Positions 9,111 to 18,270 of a stretch of 64,000 nt of DNA are shown here, one piece after another. A program made the position numbers and the translations under genes. The DNA is from Marivita sp046592965 (lineage in GTDB: Bacteria; Pseudomonadota; Alphaproteobacteria; Rhodobacterales; Rhodobacteraceae), in NCBI RefSeq assembly GCF_046592965.1, contig NZ_JBISBV010000001.1:248001-312000 (forward strand), in the 5' to 3' direction. The notes under the pieces are model-generated. The model saw only the letters and a list, made by a program, of their open reading frames with translations. It did no database searches and was not told where the DNA came from. Each line of letters starts with the position of its first letter. Position 1 is the stretch's first letter.

Positions 9111-9833
9111 TCATCCAGCCTTCAACGCATTGGCTTTCATTTTGTCGTAATATGGCAAGGCGCGACGCGTTACGTCCTCCAACCGGGGCGACAATTCGGG
9201 CAGTTTCTCTTCCGGCCCGGCAAAACCGGTCGTTTCGTGAAGTGATTTGTACCAGATCGGTGCCCAAACGCCGTCATAAGCCTTGGGTCCGGCGGGCCAA
9301 TTCAGCATCGCCGGATCCCATTGCAGCTCGACTGCATGACACAACGCACGCAACATCGCTTCGGGATCGCGGCGGATGTCGGCGCTGTCGATGACGATGG
9401 GATGTTGGCCCAGCGCCATCGCCTCGTCGTATAAATCGGCCTGTTGCCAGAACCCAATATCGTCCAGCGTGACCTGCGGATAACCCTTGGCAAAACTCGC
9501 GGTGACGCGGGCGGGGTGGCGGATCAGAAAGACGTTTACACACTCCGCCATGAACTGGCGCGGAACTCCGGCGATCATATGTTGGCACATGTGCTTGTGA
9601 TAGACATGTGGTTTGCCGCCGGGGATCGGGCCAAGCAGCCTTTGCTCCACCGCATTCGCGTCATGCTGTCTGCTTTGGAGAATTTCGTCGCGCATCGGGT
9701 GATCGAGGCCAGTCAACCGGAGGTACGGCCCGTAGAACGGCTCGTCGACGACCGAAAAGTCGTCTCGTTGAGCAAACGAATACATCAGCGCCGTGGATAG
9801 ATTCCGTGGCCCTGACCACATTGCGAGTCTCAT
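9111..9833 (-). CDS. Sulfotransferase-like P-loop protein
   Basis: 240 residues. The N-terminal MWSGPRNLSTALMYSF (5-20) looks like the 5'-phosphosulfate-binding loop of PAPS-dependent sulfotransferases, and the central VFLIRHPARVTASF resembles their 3'-phosphate-binding motif (RxPxxxxxS). Family members can transfer sulfate to small molecules or glycans, and many bacterial members are uncharacterised. No sulfate-activation genes are nearby, so the acceptor is unknown. The ATG at 9833 has AGAGAG upstream. It is divergent from msrA (154 bp between starts) and convergent with argG. Confidence 0.75.
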   Translation of the reverse strand: MRLAMWSGPRNLSTALMYSFAQRDDFSVVDEPFYGPYLRLTGLDHPMRDEILQSRQHDANAVEQRLLGPIPGGKPHVYHKHMCQHMIAGVPRQFMAECVNVFLIRHPARVTASFAKGYPQVTLDDIGFWQQADLYDEAMALGQHPIVIDSADIRRDPEAMLRALCHAVELQWDPAMLNWPAGPKAYDGVWAPIWYKSLHETTGFAGPEEKLPELSPRLEDVTRRALPYYDKMKANALKAG

Positions 9834-9987
9834 TGATCTCTCTGACCCCTTTTACACCAGACGCTAAACCAAGGACGGTCTCACGCAAGCGGTAACTCAC
9901 GCTCACCTTCGAGTGAACCGGGGCATTGGCAAATTGCGTTGGGCGCAAAAGCTGTTGCATGGTGACATCAATCAAAGGAGTACCGTT

Positions 9988-10650
9988 ATGCGCCCACTTC
10001 GCCAATCTCGCCCTGTCTTGCTGTCCCTGGCCATCATCGCAGGTTGTATCATGCAATCCTCTGCCGCCGAAGCCGCAGAAACCCGCGATATCGTGGTTGC
10101 GGGCGGCTGTTTCTGGTGCGTCGAATCCGATTTTGAAAGCGTGCGCGGAGTGAAGGAAGCGGTGTCCGGATATACAGGCGGCACAACCGAAAACCCGACG
10201 TACAAAGAGGTTGGACGCGGCGGAACAGGCCATTACGAGGCAGTCAAAATCACCTATGACAGCGGCGAAATTGATCGCGCGCGGTTGTATGACCTTTTCT
10301 TTCGCTCGATCGACCCGACCGACGCGGGCGGCCAGTTCTGCGATCGCGGCGAAAGCTATGCAACGGCCATATTCGTCTCTAACCCAGAGGAACGCGCAGC
10401 AGCCGAGAAAGCAAAAGCCGAGGCCGAAGCCGAGCTGGGCCAAAAGATCGTCACGCCGATCCTGGACGCGAAAACCTTCTACGACGCCGAGGATTACCAT
10501 CAGGATTACTACAAGGGCGATAATCTGGTGCTGTCGCGGTTCGGTCCGATCAAGCAATCGGACGCTTACAAACGCTATCGCGAGGGCTGCCGTCGGGATG
10601 AGCGCGTCAAGGAGCTTTGGGGAAATAACGCCCCGTTTGTGTCACATTAA
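9988..10650 (+). CDS. msrA: Peptide methionine sulfoxide reductase MsrA, exported
   Basis: 220 residues. MsrA reduces methionine-S-sulfoxide in proteins. The catalytic motif is GGCFWC, followed by ESDFE; later cysteines in GGQFCDRGESY and EGCRR could act in recycling. The first 32 residues form an export signal: a positively charged start, a hydrophobic core LLSLAIIAGC, then SSAAEAAE. IAGC fits a lipobox, so it may be a lipoprotein, although a normal signal-peptidase site (AEA) is also possible. The ATG at 9988 follows AAAGGAG. The stop codon shares the TTAA sequence with the convergent ribokinase-family gene. An envelope repair role is inferred from the signal. Confidence 0.93.
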   Translation: MRPLRQSRPVLLSLAIIAGCIMQSSAAEAAETRDIVVAGGCFWCVESDFESVRGVKEAVSGYTGGTTENPTYKEVGRGGTGHYEAVKITYDSGEIDRARLYDLFFRSIDPTDAGGQFCDRGESYATAIFVSNPEERAAAEKAKAEAEAELGQKIVTPILDAKTFYDAEDYHQDYYKGDNLVLSRFGPIKQSDAYKRYREGCRRDERVKELWGNNAPFVSH

Positions 10651-11522
10651 GCCAAACGCGCGTCTTCGATATCCTTAAGGTCTGGTATGACATCCGCAGT
10701 ACCCCGGCGCGTCACCATAATCGCGCCGGCCTGTTGTCCGAGTGAGATCGCCTGCTCCATCGGCAAGCCGCGATCCAGACCCGCAATCAAAAAACCGGTA
10801 AATGTATCGCCTGCGCCAGTGGTATCGACGGGGGCGACGGGAATGGCTGGAAATTGTGTGTCAGTCCCTAAATCGGTGTTCAACCAGCGGCAACCTTCAC
10901 CGCCAAGCGTCACGATGACGTCGCGCACCGGCAAATCCGGCAACGCGACCTTCAGCGACGCGCTCAGCTGCTCTGCCTCGACCGCATTCATCACAAGCAT
11001 GTCGAGCATCGGCAAAACCGCACGCACCGCATCCGCGTCAAACGGTGCGGCAGCGTAGACAACGCGTAACCCGCGTGCAGATGCCAATGCCGCGCCTTCA
11101 CGCTGTGCGGATGTTTCGTTCTGAAAGAGGAACGTGTCGCCATCACTTGCGTCTTTCAGAACGGCCTCGATATGCGTCTCTAACACGGTGCTGTTCGCGC
11201 CGGGATGAATGAGAATGGCATTCTCGCCCTGAGGATCAACCATGATGATCGCATGGCCAGTCGCTTCGGAGACCTCGGAAATATGACGCGTGTCCACGCC
11301 GTATTCGAGCAGTCGCTCCACCGCCCAACGCCCGTCGGTCCCAACCGCGCCGATGTGGACCACACGGGCGGCAGCGCGGGCAATGGCGACCGACATGTTC
11401 GCGCCCTTCCCGCCCAACCCGCGGTTATGTGCCGTTGCCGCCAAAGTTTCACCGGGCGCGAGCAGATGCGGCACTTGGTAAAACAAATCGGCGTTGATCG
11501 AACCAAGATTGAACACCGTCAC
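10647..11522 (-). CDS. Ribokinase / PfkB-family sugar kinase
   Basis: 291 residues with the start chosen. PfkB kinases phosphorylate sugars or nucleosides. The N-terminal LGSINADLFYQV, the GGKGANMSVAIAR substrate-binding block and the C-terminal VDTTGAGDTFTGFL catalytic motif with its Asp base are all present. The closest named family is ribokinase (RbsK), but no ribose transporter or regulator is adjacent, so the substrate is uncertain. I use the GTG at 11522, which begins 2 nt after the maeB stop; a start 18 nt upstream would overlap maeB. It is probably in a unit with maeB. The 3' end overlaps msrA by 4 bp. Confidence 0.85.
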   Translation of the reverse strand: MTVFNLGSINADLFYQVPHLLAPGETLAATAHNRGLGGKGANMSVAIARAAARVVHIGAVGTDGRWAVERLLEYGVDTRHISEVSEATGHAIIMVDPQGENAILIHPGANSTVLETHIEAVLKDASDGDTFLFQNETSAQREGAALASARGLRVVYAAAPFDADAVRAVLPMLDMLVMNAVEAEQLSASLKVALPDLPVRDVIVTLGGEGCRWLNTDLGTDTQFPAIPVAPVDTTGAGDTFTGFLIAGLDRGLPMEQAISLGQQAGAIMVTRRGTADVIPDLKDIEDARLA

Positions 11523-11524
11523 GA

Positions 11525-13780
11525 TCAGTTGCCCTTGCACGCGGCAAGCACCGCCATGTTGAGAATGTCATTCGCTGTCATGGTGGTCGAGCACACCTGA
11601 ATCGACTTGTCGATCCCGACCAGAATTGGCCCGATCACCGTCGCATGTGCGATTTCCTGCATCAGCTTGACCGATATCGAGGCGGAGTGACGCGCTGGCA
11701 CCACCAGAATGTTGGCCGGACCCGTCAGCCTTTGAAAGGGATAATGCGCCTGTGCTTTGGGATTCAATGCCACGTCGACGGTCATCTCGCCTTCGTATTC
11801 GAAGTTCACGCCTCGACGGTCCAGCACACGCGGCGCCAGATACATCTTTTCGGCACGCTCCGACACCGGATAGCCGAAGGTCGAGAACGACACGAAGGCA
11901 ACCCTCGGCTCCAGGCCGATCAGTCGCGCCACCTCGGCCGCCCGCTCCGCGATGTTGGCCAAATCCTCTTCGTTTGGCCATTCGTGGACCAGTGTGTCGG
12001 CGATCAGAACGATCCGTCCATTATAAAGGACCGCTGTAACGCCCGCAGCGCCATGCGCCGCATCCGCGTCAAACACGTGGTTGATCAGCTCAAGGACATG
12101 CGCGGATTTGCGCGTCGCGCCTGTCACCAGTGCATCACCATGCCCTTGCTGCAACATCAGCGCCGCAAACACATGGCGGTCGCGCGCTGCAAGTCGGTGA
12201 ACGTCTTGTCGATCAAGTCCCTTGCGCTGCAATCGTCCGTAGAGGAACTCTTTGTATTGCTCCAGATACTGGGTGTTTGCCGCGTTGATCACTTCGATTT
12301 CGCGCACCGCGTCACCAAGACCGGCATCCTCCAGCTTGGTTTTGACGTCGCTCTCACGCCCGACAACCAGCGCTTTGCCAAAACCGGCGCGCTGATACAT
12401 GACCGCAGCGCGCAGCACGCGTGGGTCATCGCCTTCCGCGAAGATCACACGCGCCTGAGCCGACCGCGCCCGCGCATTGATCCCGCGCAGGATGCTGGCT
12501 GTCGGATCCATTCGCGACTTGAGCGACTCTTCGTAAGCCTCAAGATCAATGATCGGTCGCCGCGCTGCGCCGGTATCCATGCCCGCCTTGGCAACGGCTG
12601 TGGGAATCCGGTGGATCAATCGCGGGTCAAACGGCGTGGGAATGATGTAGTCCCGCCCAAAGCTCAGGTTCTTGCCATATGCCAGAGCAACCTCGTCTGG
12701 CACATCCTCACGCGCCAGTTCGGCAAGCGCCTGGGCACAGGCGATCTTCATCTCGTCATTGATCGCGCGCGCATGAATGTCGAGCGCGCCTCGGAACAGA
12801 TAGGGAAAGCCCAAAACATTGTTCACCTGATTTGGATAATCGCTGCGTCCGGTGGCAACGATCGCATCCACCCGGACCTCATGCGCCTCTTCCGGCGTGA
12901 TTTCGGGATCCGGGTTGGCCATCGCAAAGATCACCGGATTGTCGGCCATATTGCGAACCATCTCCTGCGTCACCGCACCTTTGGCGCTGACCCCGAGAAA
13001 CACGTCGGCGTTCAACATCGCCTCTTCAAGCGAACGTATGGCGGTGTTCACGGCATGAGCCGATTTCCACTGGTTCATTCCTTCGGTACGGCCTTGGTAA
13101 ATAACGCCCTTGGTGTCGCAGACGATACAGTTGTCGTGCCGCGCGCCCATCTGCTTGAGCAGTTCGATACAGGCTATACCTGCCGCACCGGCCCCATTCA
13201 GCACGATCTTCACATCCTCGATCTTTTTGCCCGACAAATGCAGCGCGTTGATGAGACCGGCGGCGCAAATCACCGCTGTGCCGTGCTGATCGTCATGGAA
13301 CACCGGGATGTCCATTTCTTCCTTGAGCCGCTGCTCGATAATGAAACATTCTGGCGCCTTGATGTCCTCAAGATTGATCCCGCCGAATGTCGGACCCATG
13401 AGCCGCACGGCGTTGCAAAAAGCATCCGGGTCTTCCGTATCAAGCTCAATGTCGATCGAGTTCACATCGGCAAACCGCTTGAACAGCACGGACTTGCCTT
13501 CCATCACCGGCTTCGACCCGAGCGCTCCGAGGTTTCCCAAGCCCAAGACGGCCGTTCCATTGGAAATGACCGCGACAAGATTGCCTTTGTTGGTGTAGTC
13601 ATAGGCAAGTTCAGGGTTCTTCGCGATGTCTTCGCACGGCACCGCGACCCCGGGCGAATAGGCCAGCGAAAGGTCGCGTTGTGTGGTCATGGGAACGGTG
13701 GCCTGAACCTCCCATTTGCCCGGCGTCGGATCGAGGTGGAACGCCAGCGCTTCTTCGCGGGTGAACTTGGGTCTGGACAT
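11525..13780 (-). CDS. maeB: NADP-dependent malic enzyme with phosphotransacetylase-like C-terminus
   Basis: 751 residues, the length of the large bacterial malic enzymes. It converts malate to pyruvate and CO2, making NADPH. The N-terminal malic domain (about 1-160, with SPGVAVPCEDI and NKGNLVAVISNGTAVLGLGN), the NAD(P)-binding domain (about 160-400, with VLNGAGAAGIA) and a phosphotransacetylase-like domain (about 430-750) follow in the usual order. In characterised relatives the last domain is regulatory and lacks transferase activity. The ATG at 13780 has AAGAGG upstream. It is divergent from mutS with 84 bp separating the starts, and precedes the ribokinase-like gene. A very long open frame on the opposite strand is discussed under rejected items. 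Confidence 0.93.
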   Translation of the reverse strand: MSRPKFTREEALAFHLDPTPGKWEVQATVPMTTQRDLSLAYSPGVAVPCEDIAKNPELAYDYTNKGNLVAVISNGTAVLGLGNLGALGSKPVMEGKSVLFKRFADVNSIDIELDTEDPDAFCNAVRLMGPTFGGINLEDIKAPECFIIEQRLKEEMDIPVFHDDQHGTAVICAAGLINALHLSGKKIEDVKIVLNGAGAAGIACIELLKQMGARHDNCIVCDTKGVIYQGRTEGMNQWKSAHAVNTAIRSLEEAMLNADVFLGVSAKGAVTQEMVRNMADNPVIFAMANPDPEITPEEAHEVRVDAIVATGRSDYPNQVNNVLGFPYLFRGALDIHARAINDEMKIACAQALAELAREDVPDEVALAYGKNLSFGRDYIIPTPFDPRLIHRIPTAVAKAGMDTGAARRPIIDLEAYEESLKSRMDPTASILRGINARARSAQARVIFAEGDDPRVLRAAVMYQRAGFGKALVVGRESDVKTKLEDAGLGDAVREIEVINAANTQYLEQYKEFLYGRLQRKGLDRQDVHRLAARDRHVFAALMLQQGHGDALVTGATRKSAHVLELINHVFDADAAHGAAGVTAVLYNGRIVLIADTLVHEWPNEEDLANIAERAAEVARLIGLEPRVAFVSFSTFGYPVSERAEKMYLAPRVLDRRGVNFEYEGEMTVDVALNPKAQAHYPFQRLTGPANILVVPARHSASISVKLMQEIAHATVIGPILVGIDKSIQVCSTTMTANDILNMAVLAACKGN

Positions 13781-13864
13781 GCGTTGGAGCCTCTTTCGTC
13801 AAATTCGGGTTTTCCACCCGTACCGGTCGCCTTAATGTCACGCCAAAGCACCGAGGGGAAGCTT

Positions 13865-16525
13865 GTGAACGCGAATAAATCTGCCGTCACACCCATGATG
13901 GCGCAATATCTGGAAATAAAATCTCAGTATGCAGATGCTTTGTTGTTCTATCGCATGGGTGATTTTTACGAATTGTTCTTCGATGACGCCGCAGCGGCGG
14001 CTGACGCGCTGGACATTGCGCTGACCAAACGGGGGAAACACGACGGCTCGGACATTCCGATGTGCGGCGTTCCCGTACACGCCGCCGAAGGGTACCTGCT
14101 CACCCTGATCCGCAAGGGCTTTCGCGTTGCGGTCTGCGAACAGATGGAAAGCCCGGCCGAGGCCAAGAAACGTGGCTCCAAATCTGTCGTCAAGCGCGAT
14201 GTGGTTCGGTTGGTGACGCCCGGCACGCTGACCGAAGACACGTTGCTCGAAGCACGGAGACATAACTTTCTGGCCGCATTGGCCAGTGTTAGAGACGAAT
14301 GGGCGCTGGCCTGGACCGATATCTCGACCGGCGCGCTGCATGTGCTGCCACTGCCGTTGGCAAGGGTCAGCCCAGAATTGGCACAACTTGCGCCGGCGGA
14401 AATCCTGATCGCGGAGGGAGACGATGAAGCTTTGGCCGCCGTTCTCGATGATCTGGGACTTGAGCCGACCCGGCTCGGGAAATCCAGTTTCGACTCCATC
14501 GGTGCGCTCGCCCGTTTGACGCAGCAGTTCAATGTCACCTCACTTGACGCATTTGGACGATTTACGCGCCCGGAGCTGGCCGCGATGGGCGCTTTGGTTG
14601 ACTATCTTGACCTCACCCAAAAGGGACGGCTGCCGCTACTTCGCCCGCCGCAGCAAGAACAGATCCACAACGCCATGCAGATCGACGCCGCGACGCGTCG
14701 CAATCTTGAATTGACGCATAGCTTGAACGGCGGCAGGTCGGGATCGCTTCTTTCCGTGATCGATCGTACCGTGACAGCCGGCGGCGCCCGGTTGCTGGAG
14801 CGGCATCTGTCCACTCCGTCGCGTGACCTCACCGTGATCCGCGAGCGACAAGAGGCAATTACATGGGCGTCGAACACGCCGGCGCTGGCGTCTGATGTCC
14901 GTTTCAGGTTGAAACGTGTTCCGGATGTCGACCGGGCGCTCTCACGCCTCGGACTGGAGCGCGGCGGTCCACGGGATATGGCGGGCATCCGAAACACTTT
15001 GGCTCAAGCAGAAGGCATTTCTTCCCTTTTAGAGACACTAGAGTTGCCTGCGATCCTCGATGCGGCGCGGACCTCGCTGCGGGGGCACGACGCGTTGATG
15101 GCGTATCTTGACGATGCGCTGGTCGCCGATCCGCCGCTCTTGGCGCGCGATGGCGGCTTCATCGCAACGGGATACAATGCCGAGCTTGATGAAGCCCGCA
15201 CGCTGCGCGACGAGGGGCGCGGCATCGTGGCCGGTCTTCAGGCGCAATATGCGGAACAAACCGGAGTTTCGTCCCTGAAAATCAAACATAACAACGTTCT
15301 GGGCTATTTTATCGAAACAACCGCGACACACGCACAAAAGATGATGGCTGCGCCGCTGAACGAGACGTTTATTCACCGCCAGACAACTGCAAACCAAATC
15401 AGGTTTACGACGGTTGAACTGTCTGAGCTTGAACGACGCATCATGAATGCCGGTGCCGAAGCAATAGCCATCGAAAAGCGGCTCTATTCCGAATTAAGTG
15501 ACGCAATTCTGGCCGAACAGGCTGTCTTGAACGCGCTTTCCGCCGGACTTGCGGAACTCGATCTCGCCACATCCCTGGCCGATCTTGCTGCCGATCTGGA
15601 TTGGACCTGTCCCACCGTCGACAAAAGCCGCGCCTTTTCAATTGAAGGCGGGCGGCACCCGGTTGTCGAGCGTGCCCTCAAGGCGCAAGGGGGCGCGAGT
15701 TTCGTCGCCAATGATTGCAACCTGAGCGCCGAAACCGATCATGCGGCGATCACACTTTTGACCGGTCCGAACATGGCCGGCAAATCAACCTATCTGCGCC
15801 AGAATGCACTGATCGCGCTGCTGGCGCAAATCGGGGCTTATGTTCCGGCGAAATCGGCGCATATCGGGCTTGTCAGCCAGATCTTCAGCCGCGTTGGTGC
15901 CTCCGACGATCTGGCAAGAGGGCGCTCCACCTTCATGGTCGAAATGGTCGAAACCGCAGCGATTCTCAATCAGGCTGATGATCGCGCCTTGGTGATCCTT
16001 GATGAAATCGGGCGTGGAACTGCAACCTATGACGGGTTGTCCATTGCGTGGGCGACGCTGGAACACCTGCAATCGGTGAACAAGGTGCGTGCATTGTTTG
16101 CGACGCATTATCACGAACTGACCGCGCTGGCGAAAACGCTAGACGGAGTGCGAAATTCGACCGTGGCGGTGCGCGAATGGGACGGAGACGTCATATTTCT
16201 CCACGAAGTCCGCGACGGCGCAGCAGATCGGTCTTATGGCGTACAAGTGGCGCAGCTTGCGGGTCTGCCAGCTGCGGTCATCACCCGCGCGCGATCGGTT
16301 CTCGACGCGTTGGAAAAAGGCGAACGTGAGAACACGTCGCCGAAAGCCCTGATCGACGATCTGCCGCTTTTCTCGGCGGTGGCGGCGGCGCCTGCCCCGG
16401 CGAAACAGGAGCCCAAAACGGAAATCGAGGCGCAGATCAAACATCTGCACCCCGATCAAATGACCCCGATTGAAGCTCTACAGGCGCTTTACGATCTGAA
16501 GGCGCTGCTTCAGGACGGCAACTAG
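13865..16525 (+). CDS. mutS: DNA mismatch repair ATPase MutS
   Basis: 886 residues. MutS binds mismatches and recruits MutL. The mismatch-contacting motif F34-Y35-E36 (MGDFYELF) is present, followed by the core lever and clamp domains, and the C-terminal ATPase has Walker A TGPNMAGKST near 633-642 and the DEIGRGT Walker B segment. The frame is open for 740 codons upstream across maeB; I start at GTG 13865 because GAGGGGAAG lies directly before it and family members begin close to the TPMMAQYLEIK stretch. An ATG at 13895 is an alternative. The stop codon overlaps that of grpE within a shared CTAG. No mutL is in view. Confidence 0.95.
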   Translation: MNANKSAVTPMMAQYLEIKSQYADALLFYRMGDFYELFFDDAAAAADALDIALTKRGKHDGSDIPMCGVPVHAAEGYLLTLIRKGFRVAVCEQMESPAEAKKRGSKSVVKRDVVRLVTPGTLTEDTLLEARRHNFLAALASVRDEWALAWTDISTGALHVLPLPLARVSPELAQLAPAEILIAEGDDEALAAVLDDLGLEPTRLGKSSFDSIGALARLTQQFNVTSLDAFGRFTRPELAAMGALVDYLDLTQKGRLPLLRPPQQEQIHNAMQIDAATRRNLELTHSLNGGRSGSLLSVIDRTVTAGGARLLERHLSTPSRDLTVIRERQEAITWASNTPALASDVRFRLKRVPDVDRALSRLGLERGGPRDMAGIRNTLAQAEGISSLLETLELPAILDAARTSLRGHDALMAYLDDALVADPPLLARDGGFIATGYNAELDEARTLRDEGRGIVAGLQAQYAEQTGVSSLKIKHNNVLGYFIETTATHAQKMMAAPLNETFIHRQTTANQIRFTTVELSELERRIMNAGAEAIAIEKRLYSELSDAILAEQAVLNALSAGLAELDLATSLADLAADLDWTCPTVDKSRAFSIEGGRHPVVERALKAQGGASFVANDCNLSAETDHAAITLLTGPNMAGKSTYLRQNALIALLAQIGAYVPAKSAHIGLVSQIFSRVGASDDLARGRSTFMVEMVETAAILNQADDRALVILDEIGRGTATYDGLSIAWATLEHLQSVNKVRALFATHYHELTALAKTLDGVRNSTVAVREWDGDVIFLHEVRDGAADRSYGVQVAQLAGLPAAVITRARSVLDALEKGERENTSPKALIDDLPLFSAVAAAPAPAKQEPKTEIEAQIKHLHPDQMTPIEALQALYDLKALLQDGN

Positions 16526-17088
16526 GACGCTGGCATCGAGCTCACACCTACCTGCGCGGGCCGCAGCAAGCGATCATAGAGCATGAAGCCTTCGGCAGAG
16601 ACCTGGATGATCTCGCCAGCCTTGGTTCCCGGCAACGGCGCTTCGAACATCGCTTCGTGATGCTGAGGGTCGAACTTGTCACCGACTTCGGGCTTGATGA
16701 CCTGAACGCCATGCTTTCCGAACACGTGCAGCAGTTCACGCAGCGTCAGCTCTACACCTTCAATCAGCGCCGCGGACGCTTCACGCTGGTCTTCGGCGAT
16801 GGCGCCTAAAGCACGCTGGAGGTTGTCGTAAACCGGCAGCAGGTCGCGCGCCAGACGCGAACCACCATATTGCTGCGCCTCGCGGCGATCCTTGTCAGAC
16901 CGTTTGCGCGCGTTCTCGGCATCGGCCAATGCGCGCATGAACCGATCCTTCAACTGGTCACGCTCAGCGCGCAGCGAATCGATCTCTGCCGCTTCGTCGT
17001 CGATTTCTTCCTCAAGCGCTTCGTTTTCTTCTGCCTCAGCCTCGGCCAGGCTATCGAGAAAATCTTTTGTGTGATCTGTTTCCGCCAT
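16522..17088 (-). CDS. grpE: GrpE nucleotide exchange factor of DnaK
   Basis: 188 residues. GrpE releases ADP from DnaK and acts as a thermosensor. An acidic N-terminus (residues 12-35, rich in E and D) leads into a long coiled coil (about 35-90) and a C-terminal beta domain with the family pattern KHGVQVIKPEVGDKFDPQHH. It starts 4 nt after the hrcA stop, so the two are one transcript. The 3' end overlaps mutS by 4 bp. dnaK-dnaJ are not in the window. Confidence 0.95.
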   Translation of the reverse strand: MAETDHTKDFLDSLAEAEAEENEALEEEIDDEAAEIDSLRAERDQLKDRFMRALADAENARKRSDKDRREAQQYGGSRLARDLLPVYDNLQRALGAIAEDQREASAALIEGVELTLRELLHVFGKHGVQVIKPEVGDKFDPQHHEAMFEAPLPGTKAGEIIQVSAEGFMLYDRLLRPAQVGVSSMPAS

Positions 17089-17092
17089 CTCG

Positions 17093-18163
17093 TTACCCTT
17101 GGTTGCGATCGCCGAGAAGTTTCCCGACGAGCTGCGCGGTGTAGTCTACGATAGGAACGATGCGCCCATAGTTGAGACGCGTCGGCCCGATGACTCCAAC
17201 CGCACCGATTATTTTACGATCCGAGTTCATATATGGAGAGACGACCAAAGAGGAACCCGAAAGTGAGAAAAGTTTGTTCTCCGAACCGATAAAAATACGC
17301 ACACCTTCGCCCGTTTCGGTCAATTCAAGAAATTCGGCAATGTCCCGCTTGCGCTCCAGGTCGTCAAACAGCTCTCTGATACGGCCCAACTCTTCGGCAT
17401 GGGCGTCTTGAGACAAAAGATTTGAGCGGCCGCGCACGATCAGACGTTCGGATGTATCGCCGTTGTCGTCCCAGATGGCCAGCCCCTGTTCCACCAGTGT
17501 CGCCGCAAGCGCGTTAAGCTCCTGACGGCGGGCTGCGATCTCTTCGGTCATCGAACGGCGCAATTCCGACAGCGTGCGTCCTTCAACCAGCGCATTGAGA
17601 AAATTCGCCGCTTCGCGCATGGAACTCGGCGTTTGCCCCAGCGGCGGTGTGAACAGACGGTTTTCAACGTGTCCGTCAGAAAACACCAGAACCACCAACG
17701 CTTGTTGCCCGCCGACATGCACGAATTCGATATGCTTGATGGCCGCCTCGTGTTTGGGCGTCAAAACCAAAGATGCGCCTTGCGTCACACCCGACAGCGC
17801 AGATCCGACACGATCCAGAATGGTGCTCACATCCTGGCTGTTGCTGGTGAGCGTTGCGTCGATCTTCTGGCGATCCGCCTGATCCAGATCTCGGACTTCA
17901 AGCAAGCCGTCCACGAACATCCGCAATCCAAGCTGCGTGGGAACCCGCCCGGCACTGATATGCGGACTGTTGAGCAATCCCAAAAATTCGAGGTCCTGCA
18001 TGACATTGCGGATCGTCGCCGCTGAAACCTTTTCATCCAGCGTGCGCGTCAACGTGCGGGAGCCAACAGGCTCTCCGCTCGTCAGATATCCTTCGACCAC
18101 CTTGCGAAACACCTCGCGAGAGCGATCGTTCATTTCGTCCAGGAGTTTCGATCCGTCGCTCAC
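17093..18163 (-). CDS. hrcA: Heat-inducible transcription repressor HrcA
   Basis: 356 residues. HrcA represses chaperonin operons by binding CIRCE, and its folding depends on GroEL. A winged-helix N-terminus (about 1-80, with VVEGYLTSGEPVGSRTL and SAATIRNVMQDLE) and a GAF-like C-terminal half ending with DYTAQLVGKLL are visible. It is followed directly by grpE. I looked for the CIRCE inverted repeat (TTAGCACTC-N9-GAGTGCTAA) in the 107 bp upstream and did not find it. That fits alphaproteobacteria where CIRCE is placed before groESL, outside this window. It is divergent from rph. Confidence 0.95.
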   Translation of the reverse strand: MSDGSKLLDEMNDRSREVFRKVVEGYLTSGEPVGSRTLTRTLDEKVSAATIRNVMQDLEFLGLLNSPHISAGRVPTQLGLRMFVDGLLEVRDLDQADRQKIDATLTSNSQDVSTILDRVGSALSGVTQGASLVLTPKHEAAIKHIEFVHVGGQQALVVLVFSDGHVENRLFTPPLGQTPSSMREAANFLNALVEGRTLSELRRSMTEEIAARRQELNALAATLVEQGLAIWDDNGDTSERLIVRGRSNLLSQDAHAEELGRIRELFDDLERKRDIAEFLELTETGEGVRIFIGSENKLFSLSGSSLVVSPYMNSDRKIIGAVGVIGPTRLNYGRIVPIVDYTAQLVGKLLGDRNQG

Positions 18164-18270
18164 TTACTCACCTCGCGTCAGCACCGACCGTCCTTGTACA
18201 ACACTCTGTAATGGGTTGCGAACCCCGCAAGCCTGCCTGTATCGGTACACCGAAATCAAAGGAAATGCCC

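Noticed and set aside
11645..13864. Open frame of 740 codons on the plus strand across the whole malic enzyme gene, joined to mutS
   Set aside because: It is the antisense of a conserved gene in GC-rich DNA. The translation has no recognisable domain, and mutS has its own ribosome binding site at 13865. I treat it as a frame shadow.
18200..18260. Sigma-32-type promoter before hrcA (CTTGCG...CCCATT)
   Set aside because: The spacing of about 10 nt is too short for sigma-32, and the match is partial.
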